From NCBI RefSeq assembly GCF_035998295.1, contig NZ_DASYHS010000006.1, positions 1 to 8,996 on the forward strand: a DNA stretch of 8,996 nt, read 5' to 3'. The position numbers and the translations under genes are program-made. Under the pieces are notes generated by a model that was not told the DNA's origin, did no database searches, and was given only the letters and a program-made list of their open reading frames with translations. This document shows, one piece after another, positions 1 through 6,776 of the stretch (positions are counted from its first letter, which is position 1; every line of letters begins with the position of its first letter). This DNA is from DASYHS01 sp035998295. Its GTDB lineage: Bacteria; Pseudomonadota; Alphaproteobacteria; Azospirillales; Azospirillaceae.

Positions 1-740
1 TGGCCGGCAAGCGTCCGGAAGAAGCAGACCGCCAGGAAGATCGTGCCGACGATGACGTGGAAGCCGTGGAAGCCGGTCGCCATGTAGAAGGTCGACGGGT
101 AGATGCCCTCGGTGAAGCCGAAATGGGCGTGCACGTACTCGTACGCCTGGAAGCCCGTGAACACGATGCCGAGCAGGACCGTGATGGCGAGCGCCACGGC
201 CGCGTCCTTCCTCTTGCCCTCCATGATCGCGTGATGGGCCCAGGTCACGGTGGTGCCCGAGAGCAGCAGGATCAGGGTCATCATCAGGGGCAGGCCGAAG
301 GCCTCGACCGTCTCGATGCCGTCGGGCGGCCACACGCCGCCGGTCACCTCCGACGGGTAGAAGGCCGCGCCGAAGAAGGCCCAGAAGAAGGCGGCGAAGA
401 ACATCACCTCCGAGGCGATGAACAGCATCATCCCGTAGCGCAGGCCGATCTTGACCACCGGGGTGTGGACCTTCTGGTGGACCGCCTCCTTCAGGACGTC
501 GCGCCACCAGGCGGCCATCACGAGGAGGACGCCGACCAGGCCCGCCACCATCAGCCACGGCCCGCTGCCGTGCATGAACAGGACGCCGCCGATCGCGAGC
601 GTGCCGGCGGCAAGCGAGCCGACCAGCGGCCACGGGCTCGGGTCGACCAAGTGGTAGGGATGCTTGGCGCCGCCGTCGGCGGCGTGGGCATGTGCGCCAG
701 GGGCGTGGGCGTGTGCGGCGTGGGCGTGCGGTTCAGCCAT
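1..740 (-). CDS. coxC: Cytochrome c oxidase subunit III, aa3-type (partial, C-terminus off left edge)
   Basis: Subunit III of the aa3 oxidase, a seven-helix inner-membrane subunit that stabilises subunit I. The frame is open from the ATG at 740 to the left edge, giving 246 codons; the family is usually about 260-290 residues, so only the last helix or so is missing. Family motifs are clear: LRYGMMLFIASEVMFF at about 100-115 with the conserved membrane Glu111, YPSEVTGGVWPPDGIETV at 128-145, TVTWAHHAI at 164-172, and GFHGFHVIVGT at 223-233. The N-terminus is unusual: residues 5-19 are mostly His and Ala with six His, and H27 and H30 follow. The start is preceded by GAGGG about 9 bases upstream. 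It is the last visible gene of the cox operon, 39 bases after ctaG. Family assignment is secure. Confidence 0.97.
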   Translation of the reverse strand, partial: MAEPHAHAAHAHAPGAHAHAADGGAKHPYHLVDPSPWPLVGSLAAGTLAIGGVLFMHGSGPWLMVAGLVGVLLVMAAWWRDVLKEAVHQKVHTPVVKIGLRYGMMLFIASEVMFFAAFFWAFFGAAFYPSEVTGGVWPPDGIETVEAFGLPLMMTLILLLSGTTVTWAHHAIMEGKRKDAAVALAITVLLGIVFTGFQAYEYVHAHFGFTEGIYPSTFYMATGFHGFHVIVGTIFLAVCFFRTLAG

Positions 741-779
741 TCTTGTCTACCCTCGTGGAATTCTCGTCGCCGTCGCGGC

Positions 780-1367
780 TCAATGGGCCGCGGCCGGCGC
801 TTGGTAGTTCTCGGACACCTGGGCCGTGCCGTCCGACTTCGCGCGGAAGAAGGTGTAGGACAGCGTGATGGTGTTGACGTCGTCCAGGTTCGGGTCGTCG
901 GCGATCGCGGGATCGACGAAGAAATAGACCGGCATGTCGACCCGCTGCCCGGCCTGGAGCACCTGCTCGTCGAAGCAGAAGCACTGGATCTTGTTGAAGT
1001 AGAGGCCCGCCTTCTGGGGGGTCACGTTGTACACCGCGGTGCCCGTGACCGGCTTGTCGGAGAGGTTGCGGGCGGAATAGCTGACCAGCGCCGTCTCGCC
1101 GACCTTCATCTCGATCGCCGGGCGCTCGGGCCGGAACTGCCAGGGCACGTCGCCGTTGACGTCCGCGTTGAAGCGGATCGTGATCCTGCGGTCGAGCACG
1201 CGGTTCGCCGGGGCGGCCGCGACCTGGGTGGTGCCGCCGAAGCCCGTCACCCGGCAGAACAGGTCGTAGAGCGGCACCGCGGCGAAGGAAAGCCCGGTCA
1301 TGCCGGCGACCAGCCCGGCCAGGGCGATCACCACGAACCGGTTCCGGCGTCTCGTCCTCGGGTCCAT
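780..1367 (-). CDS. ctaG: Cytochrome c oxidase assembly protein CtaG (Cox11 family, CuB copper delivery)
   Basis: A membrane-anchored copper chaperone that inserts Cu into the CuB site of subunit I. The 195-residue product has a short basic cytoplasmic tail (RTRRRNR), one N-terminal transmembrane span at about 11-32, then a periplasmic Ig-like domain. Diagnostic features are VPLYDLFCRVTG at 31-42 with conserved Cys38, YNVTPQKAGLYFNKIQCFCF at 113-132 with the copper-binding pair Cys129/Cys131, and VYFFVDP at 147-153. The length is normal for the family. The start is ambiguous: ATG at 1367 is used here, but the codon just before it is GTG at 1370. The stop of the preceding small gene shares a base with this ATG (TGATG), which suggests translational coupling. 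The cox operon context fits exactly. Confidence 0.96.
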   Translation of the reverse strand: MDPRTRRRNRFVVIALAGLVAGMTGLSFAAVPLYDLFCRVTGFGGTTQVAAAPANRVLDRRITIRFNADVNGDVPWQFRPERPAIEMKVGETALVSYSARNLSDKPVTGTAVYNVTPQKAGLYFNKIQCFCFDEQVLQAGQRVDMPVYFFVDPAIADDPNLDDVNTITLSYTFFRAKSDGTAQVSENYQAPAAAH

Positions 1368-1480
1368 CACGCCCCCATCTTGACCATGGTGATCGCGTAG
1401 AGCAGCGCTACCAGCGCCAGCAGCACGGCCAGCATCGCGAGGTTCTTCGCGCGCCGGCGCTTCCTGTGTTCGTCTTCCAT
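1367..1480 (-). CDS. Small single-span membrane protein between ctaB and ctaG (CoxF-like)
   Basis: A 37-residue protein with a very basic N-terminus (DEHRKRRRAKN), then one hydrophobic span at about 14-32, ending VKMGA. The basic side preceding the helix predicts an N-in orientation. Small single-span proteins at this place in alphaproteobacterial cox operons are sometimes labelled CoxF; I recognise it by position and shape, not by a catalytic motif. ATG at 1480 is chosen because AGGA lies 11 bases upstream. An in-frame ATG at 1492 would give 41 residues (MPVA added) but has its purine run directly against the start codon. The gene lies 14 bases after ctaB, and its stop overlaps the ctaG start by one base. 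The longer reading frame to the right is only an out-of-frame shadow of ctaB. A role in oxidase assembly is inferred from context. Confidence 0.8.
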   Translation of the reverse strand: MEDEHRKRRRAKNLAMLAVLLALVALLYAITMVKMGA

Positions 1481-1494
1481 CGCCACCGGCATCC

Positions 1495-2394
1495 TCAGGC
1501 CATGTTGTCCGCGATCAGCAGCGCGAACAGCAGGAACAGGTACAGGATCGAGAAGGCGAACATCTGCTTGGCCGACCGGTCGGTCCGGTCGAACCACACC
1601 CGCACCGCCGTCACGACGAACAGCGGGCCGAGCACGGACGCGCCGACGAGATAGGCGGTCCCGGCGATGCCGAGGAACCAGGGGGCCAGCGCCACCGGCA
1701 GCAGCAGCACGGTATAGGCGAGCATCTGCCGCTTGGTCTCGCGCTCGCCGGCGACGACGGGCAGCATCGGCACCCCGGCCTTCCGGTAGTCGGCGTTGCG
1801 GAACAGCGCGAGCGCCCAGAAATGCGGCGGCGTCCACATGAAGATCAGCAGGAACAGCGCGATGGAGGCCACGCCGACGTCGCCGGTGACCGCGGCCCAG
1901 CCGATCATCGGCGGAAAGGCGCCGGCGGCCCCGCCGATCACGATGTTCTGCGGCGTCCGGCGCTTCAGCCACATCGTGTAGACGAAGATGTAGAAGCCCG
2001 AGGCCAGCGCCAGCAGCGCCGCCGCCGCCCAGTTGGTCGCGAGCCCCATCAGCACGACCGCGCCCAGCGTCAGCACGACCCCGAAGGCGAGCGCGTCCCC
2101 GGGAGCGACCCTGCCCTCGGGGATCGGGCGGCCCCGGGTGCGCTGCATCACCGCGTCGATGTCGCGGTCGTACCACATGTTGATGGCGCCGGCCGCCCCG
2201 GCCGCCACCGCGATGCACAGGATCGCGGTCGCCGCCAGCACCGGGTGGAGGGCGCCCGGCGCCGCGATCAGGCCGGCCAGGCCGCTGAAGGTCACGAGCG
2301 ACATCACGCGCGGCTTCAGCAGTTCCACGTAGTCGCGGACCCCGGCCGTGCCGGCGTCCATGACCGCCTCGCGGCGGATGGTCGCGTCGCTCAT
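1495..2394 (-). CDS. ctaB: Protoheme IX farnesyltransferase (heme O synthase)
   Basis: A UbiA-family prenyltransferase of the inner membrane. It transfers a farnesyl group from farnesyl diphosphate to heme B, giving heme O, the precursor of the heme A needed by subunit I. The product is 299 residues, normal for the family, with about nine hydrophobic segments. The first Asp-rich motif, NMWYDRDID at 72-80, supplies N72, D76 and D80 of NxxxDxxxD and is followed by MQRTRGRPIPEG. The second conserved loop is at 202-223, with DYRKAGVPMLPVVAG and ETKRQM. The N-terminal DYVELLKPRVMSLVTFSG is also typical. The ATG at 2394 is chosen because AAAGGA lies 10 bases upstream and the family start fits; the in-frame extension upstream has no homology-like character. 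It lies 73 bases after coxA, with a strong hairpin in between. Confidence 0.97.
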   Translation of the reverse strand: MSDATIRREAVMDAGTAGVRDYVELLKPRVMSLVTFSGLAGLIAAPGALHPVLAATAILCIAVAAGAAGAINMWYDRDIDAVMQRTRGRPIPEGRVAPGDALAFGVVLTLGAVVLMGLATNWAAAALLALASGFYIFVYTMWLKRRTPQNIVIGGAAGAFPPMIGWAAVTGDVGVASIALFLLIFMWTPPHFWALALFRNADYRKAGVPMLPVVAGERETKRQMLAYTVLLLPVALAPWFLGIAGTAYLVGASVLGPLFVVTAVRVWFDRTDRSAKQMFAFSILYLFLLFALLIADNMA

Positions 2395-2420
2395 GAAAGT
2401 CGCATCCTTTCCCAAAACCG

Positions 2421-2454
2421 CCGGCTCCCGGTAGCTCGACGCACCGGGAGCCGG
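2421..2454 (-). promoter_or_regulatory. Perfect 12-bp inverted repeat in the coxA-ctaB gap (attenuator or 3' stabiliser)
   Basis: The arms CCGGCTCCCGGT (2421-2432) and ACCGGGAGCCGG (2443-2454) are exact reverse complements separated by 10 bases. In the cox transcript this forms a very GC-rich hairpin 13 bases after the coxA stop, followed three bases later by TTTT. The T run is short for a strong intrinsic terminator, so partial termination or protection of the upstream coxBA message from 3' decay both fit. The hairpin itself is seen in the sequence; the function is inferred. Confidence 0.7.
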
Positions 2455-2467
2455 GTCCTCTCGCCCC

Positions 2468-4069
2468 TTACTTGACGCGGGGCAGCTCGTCGAAGGCGTG
2501 GAACGGCGGCGGGCTGCTGACCGTCCACTCCAGGGTCGTCGCCCCGTCGCCCCAGTAGTTGGCGCCGACGCGGCGACCGGCCACCAGCGTGTAGATCGCG
2601 ATCGCGACGAACAGCAGCGCCGCCGCGAAGGAGATGTACGCCCCGACCGAGGAGACCAGGTTCCAGCCCGCATAGGCGTCCGGGTAGTCCGGGATGCGGC
2701 GCGGCATGCCGGCCAGGCCCAGGAAGTGCTGCGGGAAGAAGGTCAGGTTCACGCCGATGAAGGTCAGCCAGAAATGCACCTTGCCCCAGAACTCCGGGTA
2801 CTGCCGGCCCGACATCTTGCCGATCCAGTAGTAGAAGCCCGCGAAGATCGAGAACAGCGCGCCCAGCGACAGCACGTAGTGGAAGTGCGCGACGACGTAG
2901 TAGGTGTCGTGCAGGACGATGTCCATGCCGGCATTGGCCAGCACCACGCCGGTGACGCCGCCGACCGTGAACAGGAAGATGAAGCCGACCGCGAACAGCA
3001 TCGGCGTGTCGAAGCGGATCGAGCCGCCCCACATCGTCGCGATCCAGGAGAAGATCTTGATGCCCGTCGGCACGGCGATGATCATCGTCGCCGCCGTGAA
3101 ATACGCCTTCGTGTCGACGTCGAGGCCGACCGTGAACATGTGGTGCGCCCACACGACGAAGCCGACGACGCCGATCGCGACCATGGCGTAGGCCATGCCG
3201 AGATAGCCGAACACCGGCTTGCGCGAGAAGGTGGCGACGACGTGGCTGATCATGCCGAAGCCCGGCAGGATCATGATGTAGACCTCGGGGTGGCCGAAGA
3301 ACCAGAACAGGTGCTGGAACAGGACCGGGTCGCCGCCGCCGGCGGGGTCGAAGAAGGTCGTGCCGAAGTTGCGGTCGGTCAGCAGCATCGTGATCGCGCC
3401 GCCGAGCACCGGCACCGCCAGCAGCAGCAGGAACGCGGTCACCAGCATCGACCAGGCGAACAGCGGCATCTTGTGCAGCGTCATGCCCGGTGCGCGCATG
3501 TTGAAGATGGTGGTGATGAAGTTGATGGCGCCCAGGATCGAGGAGGCGCCGGCCAGGTGCAGGGCGAAGATCGCCATGTCGACCGACGGCCCGGGATGGC
3601 CGAGCGCCGAGGACAGCGGCGGGTAGATCGTCCAGCCGGTGCCGGCGCCGGTGCCGGTGAAGGCCGAGCCGATCAGCAGCGCGAAGGCCGGGACCAGCAG
3701 CCAGAAGCTGATGTTGTTGAGGCGCGGGAACGCCATGTCCGGCGCGCCGATCATCAGCGGCACGAACCAGTTGCCGAAGCCGCCGATCATCGCCGGCATG
3801 ACCACGAAGAACACCATGATCAGGCCGTGGGCCGAGATGAACACGTTCCACACCTGGCCGTCGGTGACCCACTGCATCCCCGGGTCCTGCAGCTCGAGGC
3901 GCATGATCACGGAGAACAGCCCGCCGATGAGCCCGGCGACGATCGCGAAGATCAGGTAGAGGGTGCCGATGTCCTTGTGGTTGGTCGAGAACAGCCAGCG
4001 GCTCACGAAGCCCGGCTTGTGGTCGTGGTGGTCGTCGTGCCCGTGGGCGCCCGTGGCTCCGTAGCCCAT
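2468..4069 (-). CDS. coxA: Cytochrome c oxidase subunit I, aa3-type (A1 family)
   Basis: The catalytic subunit, which carries heme a and the heme a3-CuB centre, reduces O2 to water and pumps protons. At 533 residues it is full length with twelve hydrophobic helices. Metal ligands are all present: His81 and His397 for heme a, His395 for heme a3, and His260, His309 and His310 for CuB. GHPEVY at 259-264 gives Glu262 (D-channel, diagnostic of the A1 class) and the His260-Tyr264 cross-link pair. Asp111 in GAPDMAFP with Asn118 marks the D-channel entry, and Lys338 in PTGIKIFSW marks the K-channel. The N-terminus is His-rich (five His in residues 9-17). The ATG at 4069 is chosen because GAGGG lies upstream and FVSRWLFSTNHKDIGTLY follows soon after; the longer in-frame extension to the right is a shadow of coxB. 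It lies 23 bases after coxB. Confidence 0.99.
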   Translation of the reverse strand: MGYGATGAHGHDDHHDHKPGFVSRWLFSTNHKDIGTLYLIFAIVAGLIGGLFSVIMRLELQDPGMQWVTDGQVWNVFISAHGLIMVFFVVMPAMIGGFGNWFVPLMIGAPDMAFPRLNNISFWLLVPAFALLIGSAFTGTGAGTGWTIYPPLSSALGHPGPSVDMAIFALHLAGASSILGAINFITTIFNMRAPGMTLHKMPLFAWSMLVTAFLLLLAVPVLGGAITMLLTDRNFGTTFFDPAGGGDPVLFQHLFWFFGHPEVYIMILPGFGMISHVVATFSRKPVFGYLGMAYAMVAIGVVGFVVWAHHMFTVGLDVDTKAYFTAATMIIAVPTGIKIFSWIATMWGGSIRFDTPMLFAVGFIFLFTVGGVTGVVLANAGMDIVLHDTYYVVAHFHYVLSLGALFSIFAGFYYWIGKMSGRQYPEFWGKVHFWLTFIGVNLTFFPQHFLGLAGMPRRIPDYPDAYAGWNLVSSVGAYISFAAALLFVAIAIYTLVAGRRVGANYWGDGATTLEWTVSSPPPFHAFDELPRVK

Positions 4070-4092
4070 TGCTGAATTCCCTCGCTCTGGCG

Positions 4093-4953
4093 TTACCGGG
4101 CCTGCTGCGCGACCTGTACGGCCGGCGCGGCGCCGTCGGTTTTCATTGCGGTCTGCTTCTCCGCGACCCACTGCGCGAAGCGCTCCTTGGAGACGGCCTC
4201 GACCGCGATCGGCATGAAGGCGTGGCCGGTGCCGCAGATCTCGGAGCACTGCCCGTAGTAGACGCCTTCCTGCTCGATGCGCACCCAGGTCTCGTTGACG
4301 CGGCCGGGGACGGCGTCGGTCTTGATGCCGAAGGCCGGGACCGCCCAGGAGTGGATGACGTCGCCCGCGGTGACCAGCACGCGGATGTTGGTGCCGACCG
4401 GCAGCACGACGCGCTCGTCGACTTCGAGCAGGCGGCGCTGGCCGGGCCCGAGATCTTCCTCGGGGATCATGTAGCTGGAGAAGGCGACCCCCTCCTGGTC
4501 CGTGTACTCGTAGTCCCAGTACCACTGGCGGCCCGTGACCTTCAGCGTCATCTCGGCCTCCTCGGTGCGGTCCATGAAGTACAGCACGCGGAAGGACGGG
4601 ATCGCGATCACCAGCAGGATCAGGACCGGCAGCGCCGTCCACGCGATCTCGATCAGCGTGTTGTGCGACGTGCTGGACGGCGTCGGGTTCTTCTTGTCGT
4701 TGAAGCGCAGCACGACGTAGACGAGGAGCGCCAGGACCAGGACGCAGATGGCGGTGATGATGTAGAAGAGCAGGTTGTGGAAGTCGACGAGCGCCTCCTT
4801 CACCGGCGACGCCGCGCCTTGGAGGCCGACCTGCCAGGGAGTGGGGGCGCCGAGCGGGTCGGGCGCGCCGTCCTGGGCCAGGGCCTGCCCGATGCCGCCG
4901 AAGATCGATAACATGAAGGCCGTCGCGACGGCGCTGATCCTGTTCAGGTTCAT
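4093..4953 (-). CDS. coxB: Cytochrome c oxidase subunit II, aa3-type (CuA)
   Basis: This subunit accepts electrons from cytochrome c through the binuclear CuA centre and passes them to subunit I. The product is 286 residues. It has a signal peptide (about 1-26, likely cut after ALA), two transmembrane helices at about 60-83 and 103-125, and a periplasmic cupredoxin domain. Trp144 in GRQWYWDYEY marks the conserved aromatic region involved in electron entry. CuA ligands are His201 (VIHSW), then Cys236, Glu238, Cys240, His244 and Met247 in GQCSEICGTGHAFM; their spacing matches the Paracoccus subunit throughout. No C-terminal cytochrome c domain is present. The ATG at 4953 is chosen because AGAG lies 8 bases upstream; an in-frame GTG at 4962 would add three residues. 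It is the first gene of the cox operon. Confidence 0.98.
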   Translation of the reverse strand: MNLNRISAVATAFMLSIFGGIGQALAQDGAPDPLGAPTPWQVGLQGAASPVKEALVDFHNLLFYIITAICVLVLALLVYVVLRFNDKKNPTPSSTSHNTLIEIAWTALPVLILLVIAIPSFRVLYFMDRTEEAEMTLKVTGRQWYWDYEYTDQEGVAFSSYMIPEEDLGPGQRRLLEVDERVVLPVGTNIRVLVTAGDVIHSWAVPAFGIKTDAVPGRVNETWVRIEQEGVYYGQCSEICGTGHAFMPIAVEAVSKERFAQWVAEKQTAMKTDGAAPAVQVAQQAR

Positions 4954-5153
4954 CCCTAACACTCTTCGTCTCGGGCGGAGCGAGCCCCGCGAAATCCCAA
5001 ACGCTTCCGGCTTTCCGGCCGCCCGCGGAGCATGGCCGCACGGGCCGCGGAACGTACCTCGCGGCGCCCGAAGCTAACAAGTCCGGCCGGTCCTGCGGGC
5101 GGTACATTTCGTCGCAGGCGTCTCCTGTCCCGACCGGCGGGCAGGTGGCCATC

Positions 5154-5183
5154 CTAATACGCGCGGCGGCGCGCCCCCGTCAA
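5154..5183 (-). promoter_or_regulatory. Candidate housekeeping-sigma promoter for the cox operon
   Basis: On the minus strand, TTGACG (5183-5178) is followed after 18 bases by TATTAG (5159-5154), a good match for a GC-rich alphaproteobacterial sigma-70-type promoter. Transcription would start near 5147, giving a leader of about 190 bases before coxB. A weaker alternative is TTGTTA (5080-5075), 18 bases, TACGTT (5056-5051), which would shorten the leader to about 90 bases. The sequence match is visible; activity is inferred. Confidence 0.45.
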
Positions 5184-5196
5184 CGAGCGCGCGGCC

Positions 5197-5226
5197 TTGC
5201 CCCGCCCCGGCGATGGACCACATAGT
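5197..5226 (+). promoter_or_regulatory. Candidate tldD promoter
   Basis: TTGCCC (5197-5202), 18 bases, CATAGT (5221-5226) lies about 30 bases before the tldD start. Its -35 element is only 13 bases from that of the proposed cox promoter on the other strand, so the two would be back to back. The match to consensus is moderate and it should be treated as a candidate only. Confidence 0.3.
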
Positions 5227-5253
5227 CGGAATGTCGCTATCGGGAGTTTCCTC

Positions 5254-6690
5254 ATGAGCAGTCTGGCCGTCACCGACGACCTGTTCTTCAACCGCGCGGG
5301 CCTGGACCGCGCGCGGGTCGAGACGATCGTATCCGAGGCGCTGTCGGGCGCCGACGACGGCGAGCTCTACCTGGAATACGGCCAGTCCGAGAGCCTGGCC
5401 TGGGACGACGGCAAGCTGAAGAGCGCCTCGTTCGACACCAGCCAGGGCTTCGGCCTGCGCGCGATCGCGGGCGAGGCGACCGGCTACGCCCATGCGGCGA
5501 CCCTGTCGGAGGACGCGATCCGGCGCGCGGCCGGCACGGTGCGCGCGGTCCATGCCGGCCATGGCGGCGTGCTGGCGGAACCGCCGGCCGGCACCAACCG
5601 CGTGCTCTACACCGGCGAGAACCCGCTGGGCCTGGTCGACTTCGAGACGAAGGTGCGGCTGCTGCGCGACATCGACGCCTATGCCCGCGCGCGCGACCCG
5701 CGGGTCCGGCAGGTCTCCTGCTCGCTCGGCGGCGAGTGGCACGCGGTCCAGGTCCTGCGCCCCGACGGCATGCGCGTCGCCGACGTCCGGCCGCTGGTGC
5801 GGCTCAGCGTCTCGGTCGTGGTCGCCGACGGCGAGCGGATGGAGACCGGCTCCCACGGCGCCGGCGGCCGGGTCACCTACGACGCCTACCTGCAGCCCGA
5901 CGCCTGGAAGGCCCAGGTCGACGAGGCGCTGCGCCAAGCGCTGGTCAATCTCGGCTCGGTCCCGGCCCCGGCCGGCGAGATGCCGATCGTGCTCGGGCCG
6001 GGCTGGCCCGGCATCCTGCTGCACGAGGCGATCGGGCACGGGCTCGAGGGCGACTTCAACCGCAAGAAGACCTCGGCGTTCTCCGGCCTGATGGGCCAGC
6101 GCGTCGCCTCGCCCGGCGTCACCGTCGTCGACGACGGCACGCTGGAGAACCGGCGCGGCTCGATCACCGTCGACGACGAGGGCACGCCCGGCCAGACCAC
6201 GACCCTGATCGAGGACGGCATCCTGGTCGGCTACATGCAGGACCGCATGAACGCGCGCCTGATGGGCATGCGCCCGACCGGCAACGGCCGGCGCCAGAGC
6301 TTCGCCCACATGCCGATGCCGCGCATGACCAACACGGTGATGCGCCCGGGCGGGCACAGCCGCGACGAGATCCTGGCCTCGGTCAAGCGCGGCCTCTACG
6401 CCGTCAATTTCGGCGGCGGGCAGGTCGACATCACGTCGGGCAAGTTCGTGTTCTCCGCCTCGGAGGCCTACCTGATCGAGGACGGCAGGATCGGCCCGGC
6501 GGTCAAGGGCGCCACGATCATCGGCAACGGGCCGGAGGCGCTGACCAAGGTGACGATGATCGGCGACGACACCGAACTCGACCCCGGTATCGGCACCTGC
6601 GGCAAGGACGGCCAGGGCGTGCCGGTCGGCGTCGGCCAGCCGACCCTGCGCATCGACGGGCTGACCATCGGCGGCACGGCGACCGCCTGA
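5254..6690 (+). CDS. tldD: Metalloprotease subunit TldD
   Basis: TldD forms a heterodimeric zinc protease with TldE (PmbA). The E. coli complex degrades unfolded peptides, matures microcin B17 and influences CcdA antitoxin turnover. The product is 478 residues, against 481 in E. coli. The zinc motif HEAIGH (HExxxH) is at 257-262, followed by GLEGDFNRKKTSAFSG. The C-terminal block GIGTCGKDGQGVPVGVGQP contains Cys449, the expected third metal ligand. The conserved N-terminal region AYLQPDAWK and the VDDEGTPGQTT segment also fit. The ATG at 5254 is chosen because GGAG lies 7 bases upstream and the length then matches the family; an in-frame TTG at 5197 gives an unlikely 19-residue extension. The partner tldE/pmbA is not in the window. 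It is divergent from the cox operon. Confidence 0.97.
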   Translation: MSSLAVTDDLFFNRAGLDRARVETIVSEALSGADDGELYLEYGQSESLAWDDGKLKSASFDTSQGFGLRAIAGEATGYAHAATLSEDAIRRAAGTVRAVHAGHGGVLAEPPAGTNRVLYTGENPLGLVDFETKVRLLRDIDAYARARDPRVRQVSCSLGGEWHAVQVLRPDGMRVADVRPLVRLSVSVVVADGERMETGSHGAGGRVTYDAYLQPDAWKAQVDEALRQALVNLGSVPAPAGEMPIVLGPGWPGILLHEAIGHGLEGDFNRKKTSAFSGLMGQRVASPGVTVVDDGTLENRRGSITVDDEGTPGQTTTLIEDGILVGYMQDRMNARLMGMRPTGNGRRQSFAHMPMPRMTNTVMRPGGHSRDEILASVKRGLYAVNFGGGQVDITSGKFVFSASEAYLIEDGRIGPAVKGATIIGNGPEALTKVTMIGDDTELDPGIGTCGKDGQGVPVGVGQPTLRIDGLTIGGTATA

Positions 6691-6776
6691 GACGCCTTTT
6701 TCCTTGCGCCGTCCCGAGGCGCGCCGATATTCCCTGATCCGTCGCGGCCGCGGGGCCGCGGCGGGAGGGAGCGGGC
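6691..6776 (+). promoter_or_regulatory. tldD to membrane-protein gap with candidate promoter and GC hairpin
   Basis: The 86-base gap holds TTGCGC (6704-6709), 16 bases, GATATT (6726-6731), a plausible promoter for the next gene. A 7-bp inverted repeat, CGCGGCC (6743-6749) and GGCCGCG (6754-6760), sits just before the ribosome-binding purines GGGAGGGAG and could affect translation start. A short T5 run follows the tldD stop at 6697-6701, but it has no convincing stem before it. The functions are inferred. Confidence 0.35.

Larger units (their letters stand above)
4954..5253. other. Divergent coxB-tldD intergenic region
   Basis: A 300-base gap between two genes transcribed away from each other. 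It has no convincing reading frame of its own. It holds the candidate cox promoter near 5154-5183, a candidate tldD promoter near 5197-5226, and a cox leader of roughly 190 bases with potential stem-loops at 5124-5145 (CCTG/CCCG arms, one bulge) and 5092-5118 (CCTGCG/CGCAGG arms). No clear FNR-like or other palindromic operator was recognised. Confidence 0.7.

Noticed and set aside
57..1400. Long plus-strand open frame of 447 codons opposite coxC and ctaG
   Set aside because: Antisense shadow. The translation is Arg/Gly/His/Asp-rich low-complexity typical of GC-rich DNA, while the minus strand encodes two clear oxidase genes.
1367..2218. Minus-strand frame of 283 codons running through ctaB into the small protein
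   Set aside because: Only the last 37-41 residues are real. The rest is an Arg/Ala/Gly-rich out-of-frame reading of ctaB.
2498..4075. Plus-strand open frame of 525 codons opposite coxA
   Set aside because: Antisense of a highly conserved subunit I gene. Its product is charged and repetitive with no recognisable fold.
767..4078. GAATTC shortly upstream of both coxC (near 767) and coxA (near 4073)
   Set aside because: A 6-base match at different distances from the starts; taken as chance, not an operator.
4070..5152. N-terminal extension of the coxA frame across coxB
   Set aside because: Out-of-frame reading of coxB. The real coxA start at 4069 has a ribosome-binding site and the family N-terminus.
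6706..6722. GCGCC/GGCGC inverted repeat after tldD as a terminator
   Set aside because: Only 5 bp, no following T run, and it lies inside the candidate promoter of the next gene.
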